Part shown: positions 8,985 to 16,968 of the stretch, in pieces
Numbering within the stretch: the stretch's first letter is position 1
Layout: each line of letters begins with the position of its first letter
IMG/VR virus record: IMGVR_UViG_3300020416_000001
Coordinates: 107,757 to 171,756 of that record
Direction: 5' to 3' (one strand)
Length of the DNA: 64,000 nucleotides
Origin: a virus
Position numbers and translations under genes: made by a program
The notes under the pieces: generated by a model
Seen by the model: the letters and a program-made list of their open reading frames with translations, nothing else
What the model was told of the DNA's origin: nothing
The model's database searches: none

Positions 8985-9922
8985 GTGATTTTCTTTGGTG
9001 CGAACAATATCGTCCTCGTAAGATTGACGATTGTATTTTGCCTGAGAATATCAAGAGTGTGCTAAGTAAGTTTGTAGAGTTAGGAGAGATTCCTAATCTT
9101 TTACTGTCTGGTCCTCCTGGTATTGGCAAGACCACAGTAGCGAAAGCATTGTGTGAACAACTAGAAGCAGATTATTATGTCATCAACGGATCAGACGAAG
9201 GAAGGTTCCTTGATACAGTCAGAAACAATGCAAAGAATTTTGCATCGACCGTATCTCTTACTTCAACATCTAAACACAAAGTCATCATCATTGATGAGGC
9301 AGATAACACAACCCCTGATGTTCAACTCCTCCTCAGGGCAAGCATTGAGGAGTTCAGTGGCAACTGTAGATTCATCTTCACTTGCAACTACAAAAACAAA
9401 ATCATCGCACCCCTCCATTCTCGCTGCTCAGTTGTTGACTTCTCCATCACAGGAAAGCAAAAGCAACAACTCGCAGCAGAGTTTTTCAAGCGTGTCCAGT
9501 CCATCCTTGAAGAACAAAAGGTCACTGCAGAACCTCGCGTTCTGGCAGCGTTAGTACAAAAGTATTTCCCTGATTTCAGACGAACTCTAAATGAACTCCA
9601 ACGTTATTCTTCCATTGGTAAGATTGACACTGGTGTTCTTGCTGCTGTATCTGATACTAAACTTGACGACCTAGTTACCTTCTTGAAGGGTAAAGAGTTT
9701 ACCAAGATGAAGAAGTGGGTAGTACAGAATCTTGATAACGAACCCACACAGATTATGAGGAATGTTTATGACAGTCTCTATACATATCTGGCACCTCAGT
9801 CTATTCCTGAGGCAGTCCTTTTAATCGGTGAGTATCAATACAAGTCTGCATTTGTTGCAGATCAGGAAATCAATCTTGTTGCATTCCTTACTGAACTAAT
9901 GATGAGGTGTCAATTCAAATGA
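8981..9922 (+). CDS. 44: gp44 clamp loader large subunit
   Basis: A 313-residue RFC/DnaX-type AAA+ ATPase. Walker A is SGPPGIGKTT (residues 43-52), Walker B IIIDEAD (about 103-109), sensor 1 FIFTCNY, and the arginine finger/SRC motif LHSRCSV. With gp62 it loads the gp45 clamp at primer-template junctions. The length matches T4 gp44 (319 residues). The gp62 gene is not adjacent here but lies about 2.4 kb downstream, separated by inserted enzymes. Confidence 0.97.
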   Translation: MSDFLWCEQYRPRKIDDCILPENIKSVLSKFVELGEIPNLLLSGPPGIGKTTVAKALCEQLEADYYVINGSDEGRFLDTVRNNAKNFASTVSLTSTSKHKVIIIDEADNTTPDVQLLLRASIEEFSGNCRFIFTCNYKNKIIAPLHSRCSVVDFSITGKQKQQLAAEFFKRVQSILEEQKVTAEPRVLAALVQKYFPDFRRTLNELQRYSSIGKIDTGVLAAVSDTKLDDLVTFLKGKEFTKMKKWVVQNLDNEPTQIMRNVYDSLYTYLAPQSIPEAVLLIGEYQYKSAFVADQEINLVAFLTELMMRCQFK

Positions 9923-10503
9923 AGACTAGACCACGAGAGTATCACTTCGTAGATGCTCTGACTGATATTAGATCAGCAGTTTTGTTAATCGGACTCCACG
10001 GACCAAACCTTGTAGGTATGGAACTTGGGGTCTTTCGTGCAGAGAGTCATCTGACTATCCTGCAGAACTGTCCTAACGTGAAGAAGTTGTACGGTGTTGA
10101 TAACTGGAGACCATATACTGACTGGATGAATCCTAACGGTGATGGTCCACTCAACTCCACAACTGAAGCACAGATGGAAACACACGAGTGGATTGCTAAA
10201 CATCACATCAAGTGGTCTGGTGTAGCAGATCGTTCCGAACTTTGGAAGGGCAACACATCAGAACTACACGAAGAGGTGGATAACAATTCATTTGATTTTA
10301 TATTCTTTGATGCTTGGTTAGACTACGAACAAGTTAAACGTGAACTGACTGACTGGTATCCCAAACTTAAGAAGGGAGGTCTATGTATCGGTCACGATTA
10401 TAACGCTGAAGCAGTGAATGTTGGTGTAGCAGAGTTCAGAGACATAAATGATATTAACAAACATATGGCAACATATGATTCTATGTTCGCTTGGAGAAAA
10501 TGA
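9919..10503 (+). CDS. Class I SAM-dependent methyltransferase-like protein
   Basis: A 194-residue protein. The glycine motif GMELGVFRAES (about 33-43) followed by the acidic YGVDNW strand, and a later FIFFDAWLDYE and GGLCIGHDY, are typical of the Methyltransf_24 type Rossmann methyltransferases. The ATG at 9919 overlaps the gp44 stop (ATGA); an in-frame GTG at 9907 is also possible. The target is unknown. It sits among modification-type enzymes (Dam and oxygenases) that interrupt the clamp-loader operon. Confidence 0.75.
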   Translation: MKTRPREYHFVDALTDIRSAVLLIGLHGPNLVGMELGVFRAESHLTILQNCPNVKKLYGVDNWRPYTDWMNPNGDGPLNSTTEAQMETHEWIAKHHIKWSGVADRSELWKGNTSELHEEVDNNSFDFIFFDAWLDYEQVKRELTDWYPKLKKGGLCIGHDYNAEAVNVGVAEFRDINDINKHMATYDSMFAWRK

Positions 10504-10583
10504 ATCACATTGGATTAGAAGTTGTCTTCTGGACAACTATCACAGTTTACATTCTCGCTAGAGTAGGGGTCTTCAGAAAATGA
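10500..10583 (+). CDS. Tiny membrane peptide, 27 residues
   Basis: ATG 10500 overlaps the upstream TGA and its own TGA overlaps the next ATG, so it fills the gap exactly. The product is nearly all hydrophobic (GLEVVFWTTITVYILARVGV) with a basic end, a single membrane helix. The perfect junctions favour translation, but it is short and unrecognised. Confidence 0.45.
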   Translation: MNHIGLEVVFWTTITVYILARVGVFRK

Positions 10584-11260
10584 AGAAACACCACATCTTT
10601 CCTATCGAGATCTTCACCTTTGAACGACCTGATCTCGTAGATCCTGTATTGGATGCACTTGATCCTATTGATCGTGGTATGTTTAACTTCCCACATCCTG
10701 TACAGTCAACTAAAGGTAACCTTCACAATATTCCTTCATTCAAACCACTGGTTGATTGGATCGAGGAATGTATGGAAGAACTAAAGAAAGATCAAGAGTT
10801 TGAGATGTGGGGTAAGTTCGAAGTCTCTATGATGTGGGGCAACGTATCGATGCCTCGTAGCGAGGGTATGCATCAACCACACAGACACCCTCTTTCATAC
10901 TGGTCAGGTGTCTTCAATCTTACTGAAGGACACCCTACGCAGTTCCAAGACCCCTGTTGGGTCCGCTCGTACAATCAGATGGAAATAGTCTCATCAGCAT
11001 ATAAGAACGCTTGTAGCGCCCCTGAGTGGCGTCCTGGGACATTGGTGATCTGGCCAAGTTGGTTGGTCCACTTCTCAACACCGCACGTGGGTGAAGAATA
11101 CCGTGCAAACATTGCATTCAATGCAGTGCCGACTGGTCCTATTAACTTCGGTCCTTTCGGACAAAATATGGTCAACTGGAAGTTGATCAAAGACGACCCT
11201 ATTATGCATTCCGACCCAAATGAAAATAACAATGAAGAACACCAAGAAGGAAATGTTTGA
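10580..11260 (+). CDS. 2OG-Fe(II) oxygenase family protein (fourth)
   Basis: A 226-residue protein with the same motif layout as the other copies. A His-rich proximal motif GMHQPHRHPLSYWSGVF lies near residues 95-111. The distal segment LVIWPSWLVHFSTPHVGEEYRANIAFN supplies the second iron His and the Arg. A C-terminal extension (NFGPFGQNMVNWK) is not seen in the other five. The substrate cannot be read from sequence. Confidence 0.78.
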   Translation: MKKHHIFPIEIFTFERPDLVDPVLDALDPIDRGMFNFPHPVQSTKGNLHNIPSFKPLVDWIEECMEELKKDQEFEMWGKFEVSMMWGNVSMPRSEGMHQPHRHPLSYWSGVFNLTEGHPTQFQDPCWVRSYNQMEIVSSAYKNACSAPEWRPGTLVIWPSWLVHFSTPHVGEEYRANIAFNAVPTGPINFGPFGQNMVNWKLIKDDPIMHSDPNENNNEEHQEGNV

Positions 11261-11351
11261 GGAACTACAGAAAGTAGATACCTACAGACAAGAGCGTAAC
11301 ATTCTCACCTACTTGGCAATAACCTTTTTCGTAACCACCTGCTTGTTCTAA
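11232..11351 (+). CDS. Small membrane protein, 39 residues
   Basis: A charged N-terminal half (MKNTKKEMFEELQKVDTYRQ) is followed by one hydrophobic helix (LTYLAITFFVTTCLF) at the very C terminus, like a tail-anchored peptide. It overlaps the oxygenase C terminus by 29 nt, and its TAA abuts the next ATG. Function unknown. Confidence 0.55.
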   Translation: MKNTKKEMFEELQKVDTYRQERNILTYLAITFFVTTCLF

Positions 11352-11528
11352 ATGAAAATCGACAGATACTATGATCCATACGAAGATCTTGAAAGAGAGA
11401 TCATTGCTGATCTAGAGTATGCAGCACAGAGAATTGGTGGTAAGATGGAAAGAATCACCCGAGTAGATTCTCGTGGTAGATCTTCCAAAGTGATTACTAT
11501 TGAATATGATGTTAACGAACCTGGGTGA
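11352..11528 (+). CDS. Small protein, 58 residues
   Basis: Starts immediately after the preceding stop and ends 1 nt before the dam ATG. It is charged, with an N-terminal helix (YEDLEREIIADLEYAAQRI) and a beta-like C-terminal half (RSSKVITIEYDV). No domain recognised. The tight spacing suggests coupling to dam. Confidence 0.6.
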   Translation: MKIDRYYDPYEDLEREIIADLEYAAQRIGGKMERITRVDSRGRSSKVITIEYDVNEPG

Positions 11529-11529
11529 A

Positions 11530-12369
11530 ATGAAATCTTATAAAACTCCGCTGCGCTATCCAGGTGGTAAGTCACGTGCAGCAGCGAAGTTATATCCTAA
11601 GTTTCCAAACAACATCAAAGAATACAGAGAACCATTCCTAGGGGGTGGTTCTATGGCAATCTATTTTTCAAAAGCAAATCCAGACACACCTGTATGGGTA
11701 AATGACACATACTATTACCTGTACAACTTTTGGATTCAACTCCAAGATCGTGGGTATGATCTGAGTGATACATTGATGGCACTCAAGAACGCTCACGATA
11801 CTAAGGAGAAAGCAAAAGATCTATTTCTCAAATGCAAGGCAGACATCGCCAACGTATCTGAGTTTCAACAAGCAATTTATTTCTACGTGCTTAATAAGTG
11901 TTCATTCTCTGGACTCACAGAGAACAGTTCATTTTCTAAGCAAGCATCTGTATCTAACTTCAGCAAGAAAGGAATCAAGAAACTTGCTCACTATCAACAG
12001 ATCATTGAGCATTGGGAGATTACCAATGTTGACTATAGTGAACTGATGACAGATGAAAAAGATGTATTCTCCTTCTTAGATCCTCCATACGACATTAAAG
12101 ATTTCTTGTATGGAACTAAAGGTGAAATGCACAAAGGATTTGATCATCACAGATTTGCAAAGGTATGCAAAGAAACTACACAGGACTGGATGATCACCTA
12201 TAATTCAAATGAGAACACTCGTGCTCTCTTCAGCGAGTATAATCAAGAAGAATGGGATCTCACATATACAATGAGATCTGTGGGCAACTACAACACCGAA
12301 CAATCCAAACGTAAAGAACTTCTCGTCACCAACTATGTCAAAGCACCACAAGGACTACCCTTTAACTGA
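11530..12369 (+). CDS. dam: DNA adenine methylase (Dam, D12 class)
   Basis: A 279-residue N6-adenine methyltransferase. SAM-binding motif RYPGGKSR is at residues 9-16 and FLGGGSMAIYF at about 35-45. The catalytic motif DPPY is near residue 184. This is the alpha-class Dam/DpnM layout, and T4 Dam methylates GATC. The chosen ATG at 11530 starts 8 residues before the PGGK motif; an in-frame ATG at 11500 would overlap the preceding gene. It may protect phage DNA or mark it for regulation. It overlaps gp62 by 35 nt. Confidence 0.93.
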   Translation: MKSYKTPLRYPGGKSRAAAKLYPKFPNNIKEYREPFLGGGSMAIYFSKANPDTPVWVNDTYYYLYNFWIQLQDRGYDLSDTLMALKNAHDTKEKAKDLFLKCKADIANVSEFQQAIYFYVLNKCSFSGLTENSSFSKQASVSNFSKKGIKKLAHYQQIIEHWEITNVDYSELMTDEKDVFSFLDPPYDIKDFLYGTKGEMHKGFDHHRFAKVCKETTQDWMITYNSNENTRALFSEYNQEEWDLTYTMRSVGNYNTEQSKRKELLVTNYVKAPQGLPFN

Positions 12370-12745
12370 TTACTTAAACAGTATCAATCATACTAAAGAA
12401 GATCTTCGTGAACGTGGAGACGACTGGATGAAGAAGTATCCTTCTTACATCGTCAACAAATGTTTGAGTGGATTCAAAGAGACAGTGCTATATGCTAATG
12501 CTGTCAATGAGTTCCACCAACTTGATAATGACCTTCAATATTCATTTTATCTAAATAGTCTGAGAAAGAAACGCCGTTTCTCTCCCTGGCAACGTAAGGA
12601 CAAGGTAGAACATCTTGACCTCATCAAAAAATACTTTAAGTATTCAGATGAAAAAGCACGGGATGCACTTAGAATTCTGACCAACGATCAGATTGAATTG
12701 ATTAAATTAAAAATGAATACTGGAGGTAAAACCAATGGCAGGTGA
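12335..12745 (+). CDS. 62: gp62 clamp loader small subunit
   Basis: A 136-residue protein similar to cyanophage gp62. Recognisable are the central segment NEFHQLDNDLQYSFYLNSL and the following KKRRFSPWQRK. T4 gp62 (187 residues) is the non-ATPase subunit that holds the gp44 tetramer. It overlaps dam at its 5' end and regA at its 3' end. Identification is from this segment and the position just before regA. Confidence 0.85.
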   Translation: MSKHHKDYPLTDYLNSINHTKEDLRERGDDWMKKYPSYIVNKCLSGFKETVLYANAVNEFHQLDNDLQYSFYLNSLRKKRRFSPWQRKDKVEHLDLIKKYFKYSDEKARDALRILTNDQIELIKLKMNTGGKTNGR

Positions 12746-13157
12746 GATCGAGATTTCTTGGTCCCCCGATATGATGGTAGAGGTTAGTCTCAAGCAACCT
12801 GATGACTTTCTCAAAGTCAGAGAGACTCTTACTAGGATCGGTGTAGCATCGAGAAAAGAAAAGAAATTATTTCAGAGTTGTCATATTCTTCATAAGAAGG
12901 GCAAGTATTATATTGTCCACTTCAAGGAGTTGTTTGCGTTGGATGGAAAGCACGCGAACCTAACTTCTAATGACGTAGAACGTCGTAACAGAATTACAAA
13001 ACTCCTATCAGATTGGGGACTTGTAGGTATTGTTGATGAGGAGATCGGTGAACTTGCACCGTTGAATCAGATCAAAGTTATTTCATATAAGGATAAGGGT
13101 GAGTGGATCCTAGAATCGAAGTATAATATAGGTAAGAAACGTACAGTCTCAGAATAG
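12735..13157 (+). CDS. regA: RegA translational repressor
   Basis: A 140-residue protein matching T4 RegA (122 residues) along its length, including a WSPDMMVEV strand, the helix DDFLKVRETLTRIG and a C-terminal strand pair. RegA binds the initiation regions of early phage mRNAs, including its own operon (44, 62, 45), and represses translation. It is the last gene of the clamp-loader operon. Its TAG stop is embedded in a late-type AGATAAATA element. Confidence 0.93.
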   Translation: MAGEIEISWSPDMMVEVSLKQPDDFLKVRETLTRIGVASRKEKKLFQSCHILHKKGKYYIVHFKELFALDGKHANLTSNDVERRNRITKLLSDWGLVGIVDEEIGELAPLNQIKVISYKDKGEWILESKYNIGKKRTVSE

Positions 13158-13164
13158 ATAAATA
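13157..13164 (+). promoter_or_regulatory. T4-like late promoter element GATAAATA
   Basis: GATAAATA overlaps the regA stop and lies 22 nt before the next ATG (13187). It matches the T4 late -10 octamer TATAAATA except for the first base. Confidence 0.55.
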
Positions 13165-13186
13165 GGTCAGCAATCCATTCAGCACT

Positions 13187-13627
13187 ATGTCTGAGGAGAA
13201 GAAAACACCTCCTAAATCTGAAGAAAAACCAAAAGGTTTCTTCGGTCGTTTGAAGGAAGCATCTGAGGACAAAGAGGAACAACTGGCGATTCTCAGTACA
13301 TTCGTGAGACTCGGCATTCTCATTTGGAGCGGAGGGATCCTGACGTTAGCGTACGTTGATCTTCCCAAAGCACTAAATTTTCCCGAACAAGACCTCGATC
13401 CAACTTTCATAGCTAGCGTTTTCACGGGCGTTTTAGCTACATTTGGCGTCCAGACTGCCAAGAAGAATGGTAATGGAAATACCAATGGTAGTGTAGGTAT
13501 TACAAAGGCAGATATGGAGAGACTCATCGAAGCAGCAGCACAAAGTGCACCTGCTCAAGTCATCCGTGTTGAACAAGCACCTTTGAAAATTACTACCGAT
13601 GATAACCCTAAAAAGTATGATCTCTAA
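13187..13627 (+). CDS. Membrane protein with two predicted helices
   Basis: 146 residues. The Lys/Glu-rich cytoplasm-like N terminus (residues 1-35) is followed by two hydrophobic segments (about 39-58, LSTFVRLGILIWSGGILTLA, and about 72-88). A soluble C-terminal part is Ala-rich then charged. The short length and two helices resemble phage holins, but I see no family signature, so that is inference. It is the first of four + strand membrane proteins downstream of a late-type element. Confidence 0.7.
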   Translation: MSEEKKTPPKSEEKPKGFFGRLKEASEDKEEQLAILSTFVRLGILIWSGGILTLAYVDLPKALNFPEQDLDPTFIASVFTGVLATFGVQTAKKNGNGNTNGSVGITKADMERLIEAAAQSAPAQVIRVEQAPLKITTDDNPKKYDL

Positions 13628-13629
13628 TT

Positions 13630-13860
13630 ATGCAAAAAATTATTAACGTTCTGGTTGTATTCAACTTCCTATTCGCAGGTACTGTTACAGGTACTTTCGT
13701 ATATACGTGGTTCAATCGTGAAACACTCGCTGAACAATCAAGAGAAAGACTTGCATCATTTGTTGCGGAAGCAGTCGGCAGTATGGTCCCAGGTCTTGTA
13801 GATAAAGGACTTCCTGATGTTACTGGTCCTGCAATTCCACCTATCGGTCTACCAAAATGA
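13630..13860 (+). CDS. Single-helix membrane protein, 76 residues
   Basis: The N-terminal hydrophobic helix IINVLVVFNFLFAGTVTGTF could be an uncleaved signal anchor. It is followed by a charged helix and a Gly/Pro-rich tail ending PAIPPIGLPK. It starts 2 nt after the previous stop and overlaps the next gene (ATGA). Function unknown; likely works with the neighbouring membrane proteins. Confidence 0.65.
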   Translation: MQKIINVLVVFNFLFAGTVTGTFVYTWFNRETLAEQSRERLASFVAEAVGSMVPGLVDKGLPDVTGPAIPPIGLPK

Positions 13861-14393
13861 AATGGTTTTACGCTACTGCAGGTGTACTCTTAGGTGTATC
13901 ACACCTTGGGATGATCGGCATCATAGCGAATAAACAAACCTTTCCACATCTCAACCCACCTGTAGGTCCTTATAGTTCCTACAGTGCTGAGGTTGGTAGA
14001 GAAGGATATAAGATCAATTATCAAGGAAATGATCCAAAGGTAATGTCGGAAGACATTTACGTTAATAAGAGTGGTTTCTTTGGTAATAAATCTATCGTCA
14101 CAAAATCTCACGAGTACACTATGGATGGCATCAGGCATCTAGGAGGTGAAGGCGTGGGAAAGTTGACTGCCAAAAAACTAGAATGTATCAAGGCGGAAGG
14201 TGGTGGAGAACAAACGGGCGCTGTGATCGGCGCTAGTGTAGGAACCGCTGCTGCCCCTGCTCTATCAGGCATTCCATTTATAGGTCCAGTCCTAGCAGGA
14301 GGCATTGCACTCTTTGCAGGTAACAAGGGAGCAAATGTAGGTGGAGAAATCGCTGTCGCAATGGCAGACTGTGAAGAAGAATTAATTGACTGA
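13857..14393 (+). CDS. Membrane protein with glycine-zipper-like segment
   Basis: 178 residues. An N-terminal membrane helix (residues 4-24) is followed by a polar middle part. The C-terminal region from about residue 125 is rich in Gly/Ala with GxxxG-like spacing (TGAVIGASVGTAAAPAL, then LAGGIALFAGNKGANVGGEI). Such segments form membrane-inserting helical hairpins in many toxins and envelope proteins. The N-terminal helix would place the body in the periplasm. I do not recognise the family. Confidence 0.65.
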   Translation: MKWFYATAGVLLGVSHLGMIGIIANKQTFPHLNPPVGPYSSYSAEVGREGYKINYQGNDPKVMSEDIYVNKSGFFGNKSIVTKSHEYTMDGIRHLGGEGVGKLTAKKLECIKAEGGGEQTGAVIGASVGTAAAPALSGIPFIGPVLAGGIALFAGNKGANVGGEIAVAMADCEEELID

Positions 14394-14396
14394 TGA

Positions 14397-15179
14397 ATGG
14401 AAATCCCAGAGATCGGAACGAACGATATTAATATTCGTTCCTTGAACATACCTGAGATCCGATCTTATAGTTGGATCGAATCTATACCAAAAGCGATACC
14501 GATCTACCCACCTGTCACTCAAGAGTTAGGTACACCGATCATCAATATCCCAGGTTGTGTAGAAGCACACGAACTTGATGATGGTAAGAATGAAAACCTA
14601 AAGTCAGATGACCCGAAGGGAGCGAAGGTGTATTGTGATGCTGCATTGCCTTCGTTCTCCCCTATCGAGTACAACAAAGAGAAATTACAGTTCCAGTTGC
14701 CTGCTGTAGAGGCACCTAAGTTTGAGAATGAATCACCAGACCTTTCTGTACCAGAGACAAAGGTACCAAAGGTTGACTCACCTGAGTGTCCTACAAGGGC
14801 ACAGGTATTAAAAAACCCCATAGGAAAGATCCTAGAGGGTAATAAAAAGATTGTTGCTTACGAGTTGGTAGGCAAAGAATGTATTGAAGTTACAGAGAAA
14901 TTAAATATCACTGATCAAATTATTCAAAACATCCCTTCCCCTGGTTTGATAGTTACTACAGGTTCTATTGCTGCTGTTGCTGCCACCTCTGCGTTGCTCG
15001 CAAAACCGCTTGCCGATCTTCTTCTGAAAATTGTGAAACCTGCTGTGAAGAAGACGATTGGGAAGATTGGATCTCTGTTTGGACGGGTTCCGAAACGCCA
15101 ATCTCAAAAGGACCGCCAAGATCTGCAGCGTTTGAGGACACGGGCACTTCGAGAGTTGAAGAGGATGAAGAAGAGATAG
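14397..15179 (+). CDS. Membrane-anchored protein overlapping an antisense gene
   Basis: 260 residues. Residues 1-180 are soluble, Pro/Ile-rich and contain several cysteines. One hydrophobic segment near residues 180-205 (TTGSIAAVAATSALLAKPLA) is followed by an Arg/Lys-rich tail (VKKTIGKIGSLFGRV to the end). The last 215 nt overlap, in antisense, the 3' end of the - strand gene 14965-16014. Unknown function; last gene of the four-gene membrane set. Confidence 0.6.
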   Translation: MEIPEIGTNDINIRSLNIPEIRSYSWIESIPKAIPIYPPVTQELGTPIINIPGCVEAHELDDGKNENLKSDDPKGAKVYCDAALPSFSPIEYNKEKLQFQLPAVEAPKFENESPDLSVPETKVPKVDSPECPTRAQVLKNPIGKILEGNKKIVAYELVGKECIEVTEKLNITDQIIQNIPSPGLIVTTGSIAAVAATSALLAKPLADLLLKIVKPAVKKTIGKIGSLFGRVPKRQSQKDRQDLQRLRTRALRELKRMKKR

Positions 15180-16014
15180 GTTTAGAATTACTATGCACGT
15201 GTGGTTTGATATAGTTCACACCCTGTACCACAACGTCTGCACATACACTATAGTATGGTGACTTTGGATGGAAGGTGATTCCCGCTTTCATAAGTTCACC
15301 ACAGTTTTTTAATCTCGCGATCTCAAAGTCTAATCTCTTGTTTGCAGTCAACTGACGTTGCATATTTAGTTGGGTTTGGACTGCCTCTTTACATTGTTGT
15401 TGTGCCTTCTTATCGAGAGGTATAGACCACGTAGCAGATACACCGATGGATAGGTTATATGTATCTTTCTGTCCCGTTCTTACAGGAATTTGATATAACA
15501 CTGACCCAGGATTGTCAGGTGCACCGTCTCCTATTTGATTACCATCGTCATCTGTTGTACCTGTTAGGTCACGCATATCATATACATTATCAAACCATTC
15601 ACCTTCAAATGGTTTCTGTCCAGATGCACTACCTGTTGCATATGGTGTGATGTTAAGTGTACTACCTTGACACTGAATACCACCACCGTAAGTGTTAGTT
15701 ATATACGGACCTTGTAAAACTTGTATTGCCTGATTAGTCACGCTACCACTGGAGTTTGCGATGGGCGCTGCAGTTGCAGATACACCACCAACAGTCTCAG
15801 CATTGACTACTTGAGGGGATAAGATTGATAAGGCAAGTGCCCCTATTGTTGGAAGATTGAGGTTGTGTCTGTGACGCTTGTAACCTCTGTTACCCTCTGG
15901 ATTATTGTTTGATTTTGAAGTCCAGGTCCAGAGTAAGTTTCTGTAAATTGAAATGCGGATCCCACATTGTTCTGGGTCCAGTTTGGTTTGTTGTTGATGT
16001 TTAATCCTGTCCAT
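14965..16014 (-). CDS. Exported protein with internal signal-peptide-like segment
   Basis: The longest open form has 349 residues. A clear Sec signal peptide (basic KRHRH, hydrophobic LPTIGALALSILS, then PQVVNA before ETV) sits at residues 46-72, not at the N terminus. The first 57 residues also overlap another gene in a different frame (15843-16304). The true start is therefore probably nearer the signal: an ATA overlapping the upstream TAG, a frameshift, or the ATG at 16014. The mature part has Cys-containing segments and a Ser/Gln-rich C terminus. No known domain. Confidence 0.6.
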   Translation of the reverse strand: MDRIKHQQQTKLDPEQCGIRISIYRNLLWTWTSKSNNNPEGNRGYKRHRHNLNLPTIGALALSILSPQVVNAETVGGVSATAAPIANSSGSVTNQAIQVLQGPYITNTYGGGIQCQGSTLNITPYATGSASGQKPFEGEWFDNVYDMRDLTGTTDDDGNQIGDGAPDNPGSVLYQIPVRTGQKDTYNLSIGVSATWSIPLDKKAQQQCKEAVQTQLNMQRQLTANKRLDFEIARLKNCGELMKAGITFHPKSPYYSVCADVVVQGVNYIKPHVHSNSKPISSSSSSTLEVPVSSNAADLGGPFEIGVSEPVQTEIQSSQSSSSQQVSQFSEEDRQAVLRATQRWQQQQQ

Positions 16015-16304
16015 TTTGAAGTCACGCCATCAATAGTTTGAGATTGTTCACTTACACCTGGTGTCATAGATGCACCATCGTGTTTTACGTTTGTACCAGA
16101 AACGGAATACACCCAACCCGTAGCATAGTCCATCGAATTTATCGTCTCAGTTACCTTGGAAGTCGTTTCCGTGTGGCTCGTCATACTTCCCTGAGTGAAA
16201 TTTGGCACCACGGGCACTGCGAGAACAGGTGCAGTAGAATTGACTACGAGTGCACCTGTTGCAATACACGTTACGATCTTTCCAAAAGGGATGTTCACGT
16301 ACAT
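15843..16304 (-). CDS. Exported protein, 153 residues
   Basis: An N-terminal signal peptide (MYVNIPFGKIVTCIATGALV, cleavage likely after VLA at about residue 29) is followed by a Thr/Ser-rich mature chain without membrane segments. It shares a short motif with the neighbouring 166-residue protein: YSVSGTNV here and YSVSGNNV there, each followed by a TP(S)G stretch and an F-x-FT segment. The two are probably diverged duplicates. The 5' end is 6 nt from the upstream gene's stop. Unknown role in the envelope. Confidence 0.62.
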   Translation of the reverse strand: MYVNIPFGKIVTCIATGALVVNSTAPVLAVPVVPNFTQGSMTSHTETTSKVTETINSMDYATGWVYSVSGTNVKHDGASMTPGVSEQSQTIDGVTSKWTGLNINNKPNWTQNNVGSAFQFTETYSGPGLQNQTIIQRVTEVTSVTDTTSIFQQ

Positions 16305-16310
16305 TCTCCA

Positions 16311-16811
16311 CTAGTCGATTCGGATCTCGGATACAAATTGACCGACAGCACTGGTTCCTGCCCCACCTGCTGTTAAACCGATAGTAGAACTGGAATCGAT
16401 AGTTCCTGCCAAACTGCCCGCACTGCCTGCAGCAGTTGAGGTCTGGTTACTGAAGTTACTTACAGCACCGACAGTAGGAGCACTACCAGATATTGCATCC
16501 CCTTGCAAGAATGACTGAGTAAAACTCCAAGATTCGCCTGCAGTCGCTTGGGTCGCTGTCAATGCAGGGATCGATCCAACGCCTGAGGAAATGGTAAGTG
16601 CACCAATAGAAGAGGTTGCTGAACCACCACTGGGTGTATATTGTGTGGTGACATTGTTGCCACTTACACTATACGACGTACCTATGCGTTGTACATTTGT
16701 TGCTGCTGCGTCCACATTGAGTTGGACACTGCTGCTTAATTTATGTGTTACATCGGCATATGCAGGTGCCGTCATCAAAACCATACCAAAGAGCAATGCT
16801 ACTCTTTTCAT
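16311..16811 (-). CDS. Exported protein, 166 residues
   Basis: Classic Sec signal peptide MKRVALLFGMVLMTAPAYA with AYA cleavage before DVTHK. The mature part is rich in Ser/Thr/Gly/Ala and lacks Cys, like repetitive secreted beta-proteins. It contains YSVSGNNV, a motif shared with the next gene. First gene of a three-gene - strand unit, divergent from hsp20. Function unrecognised. Its export signal means it acts outside the cytoplasm or at the envelope, which is unusual for a lytic phage. Confidence 0.68.
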   Translation of the reverse strand: MKRVALLFGMVLMTAPAYADVTHKLSSSVQLNVDAAATNVQRIGTSYSVSGNNVTTQYTPSGGSATSSIGALTISSGVGSIPALTATQATAGESWSFTQSFLQGDAISGSAPTVGAVSNFSNQTSTAAGSAGSLAGTIDSSSTIGLTAGGAGTSAVGQFVSEIRID

Positions 16812-16908
16812 TCTTCTAGAAATACAAAGTTATAACTAAGCCTATTTAGCGTGTTGATAACTGCACATATGATACCGTTTTAACCGAACCCGTAATCCAT
16901 TGTCACAA

Positions 16909-16917
16909 CTATAAATA
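16909..16917 (+). promoter_or_regulatory. T4-like late promoter CTATAAATA (hsp20)
   Basis: A perfect TATAAATA octamer 52 nt before the hsp20 ATG. It is followed by a small UUCG-loop hairpin (16920-16937) in the leader, then a strong AAGGAG ribosome-binding site (16959-16964). Confidence 0.7.
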
Positions 16918-16968
16918 ACTTTGTCGCCTTCGGGGACATTAAACCAAATCTCGCTCTTAAGGAGAATT

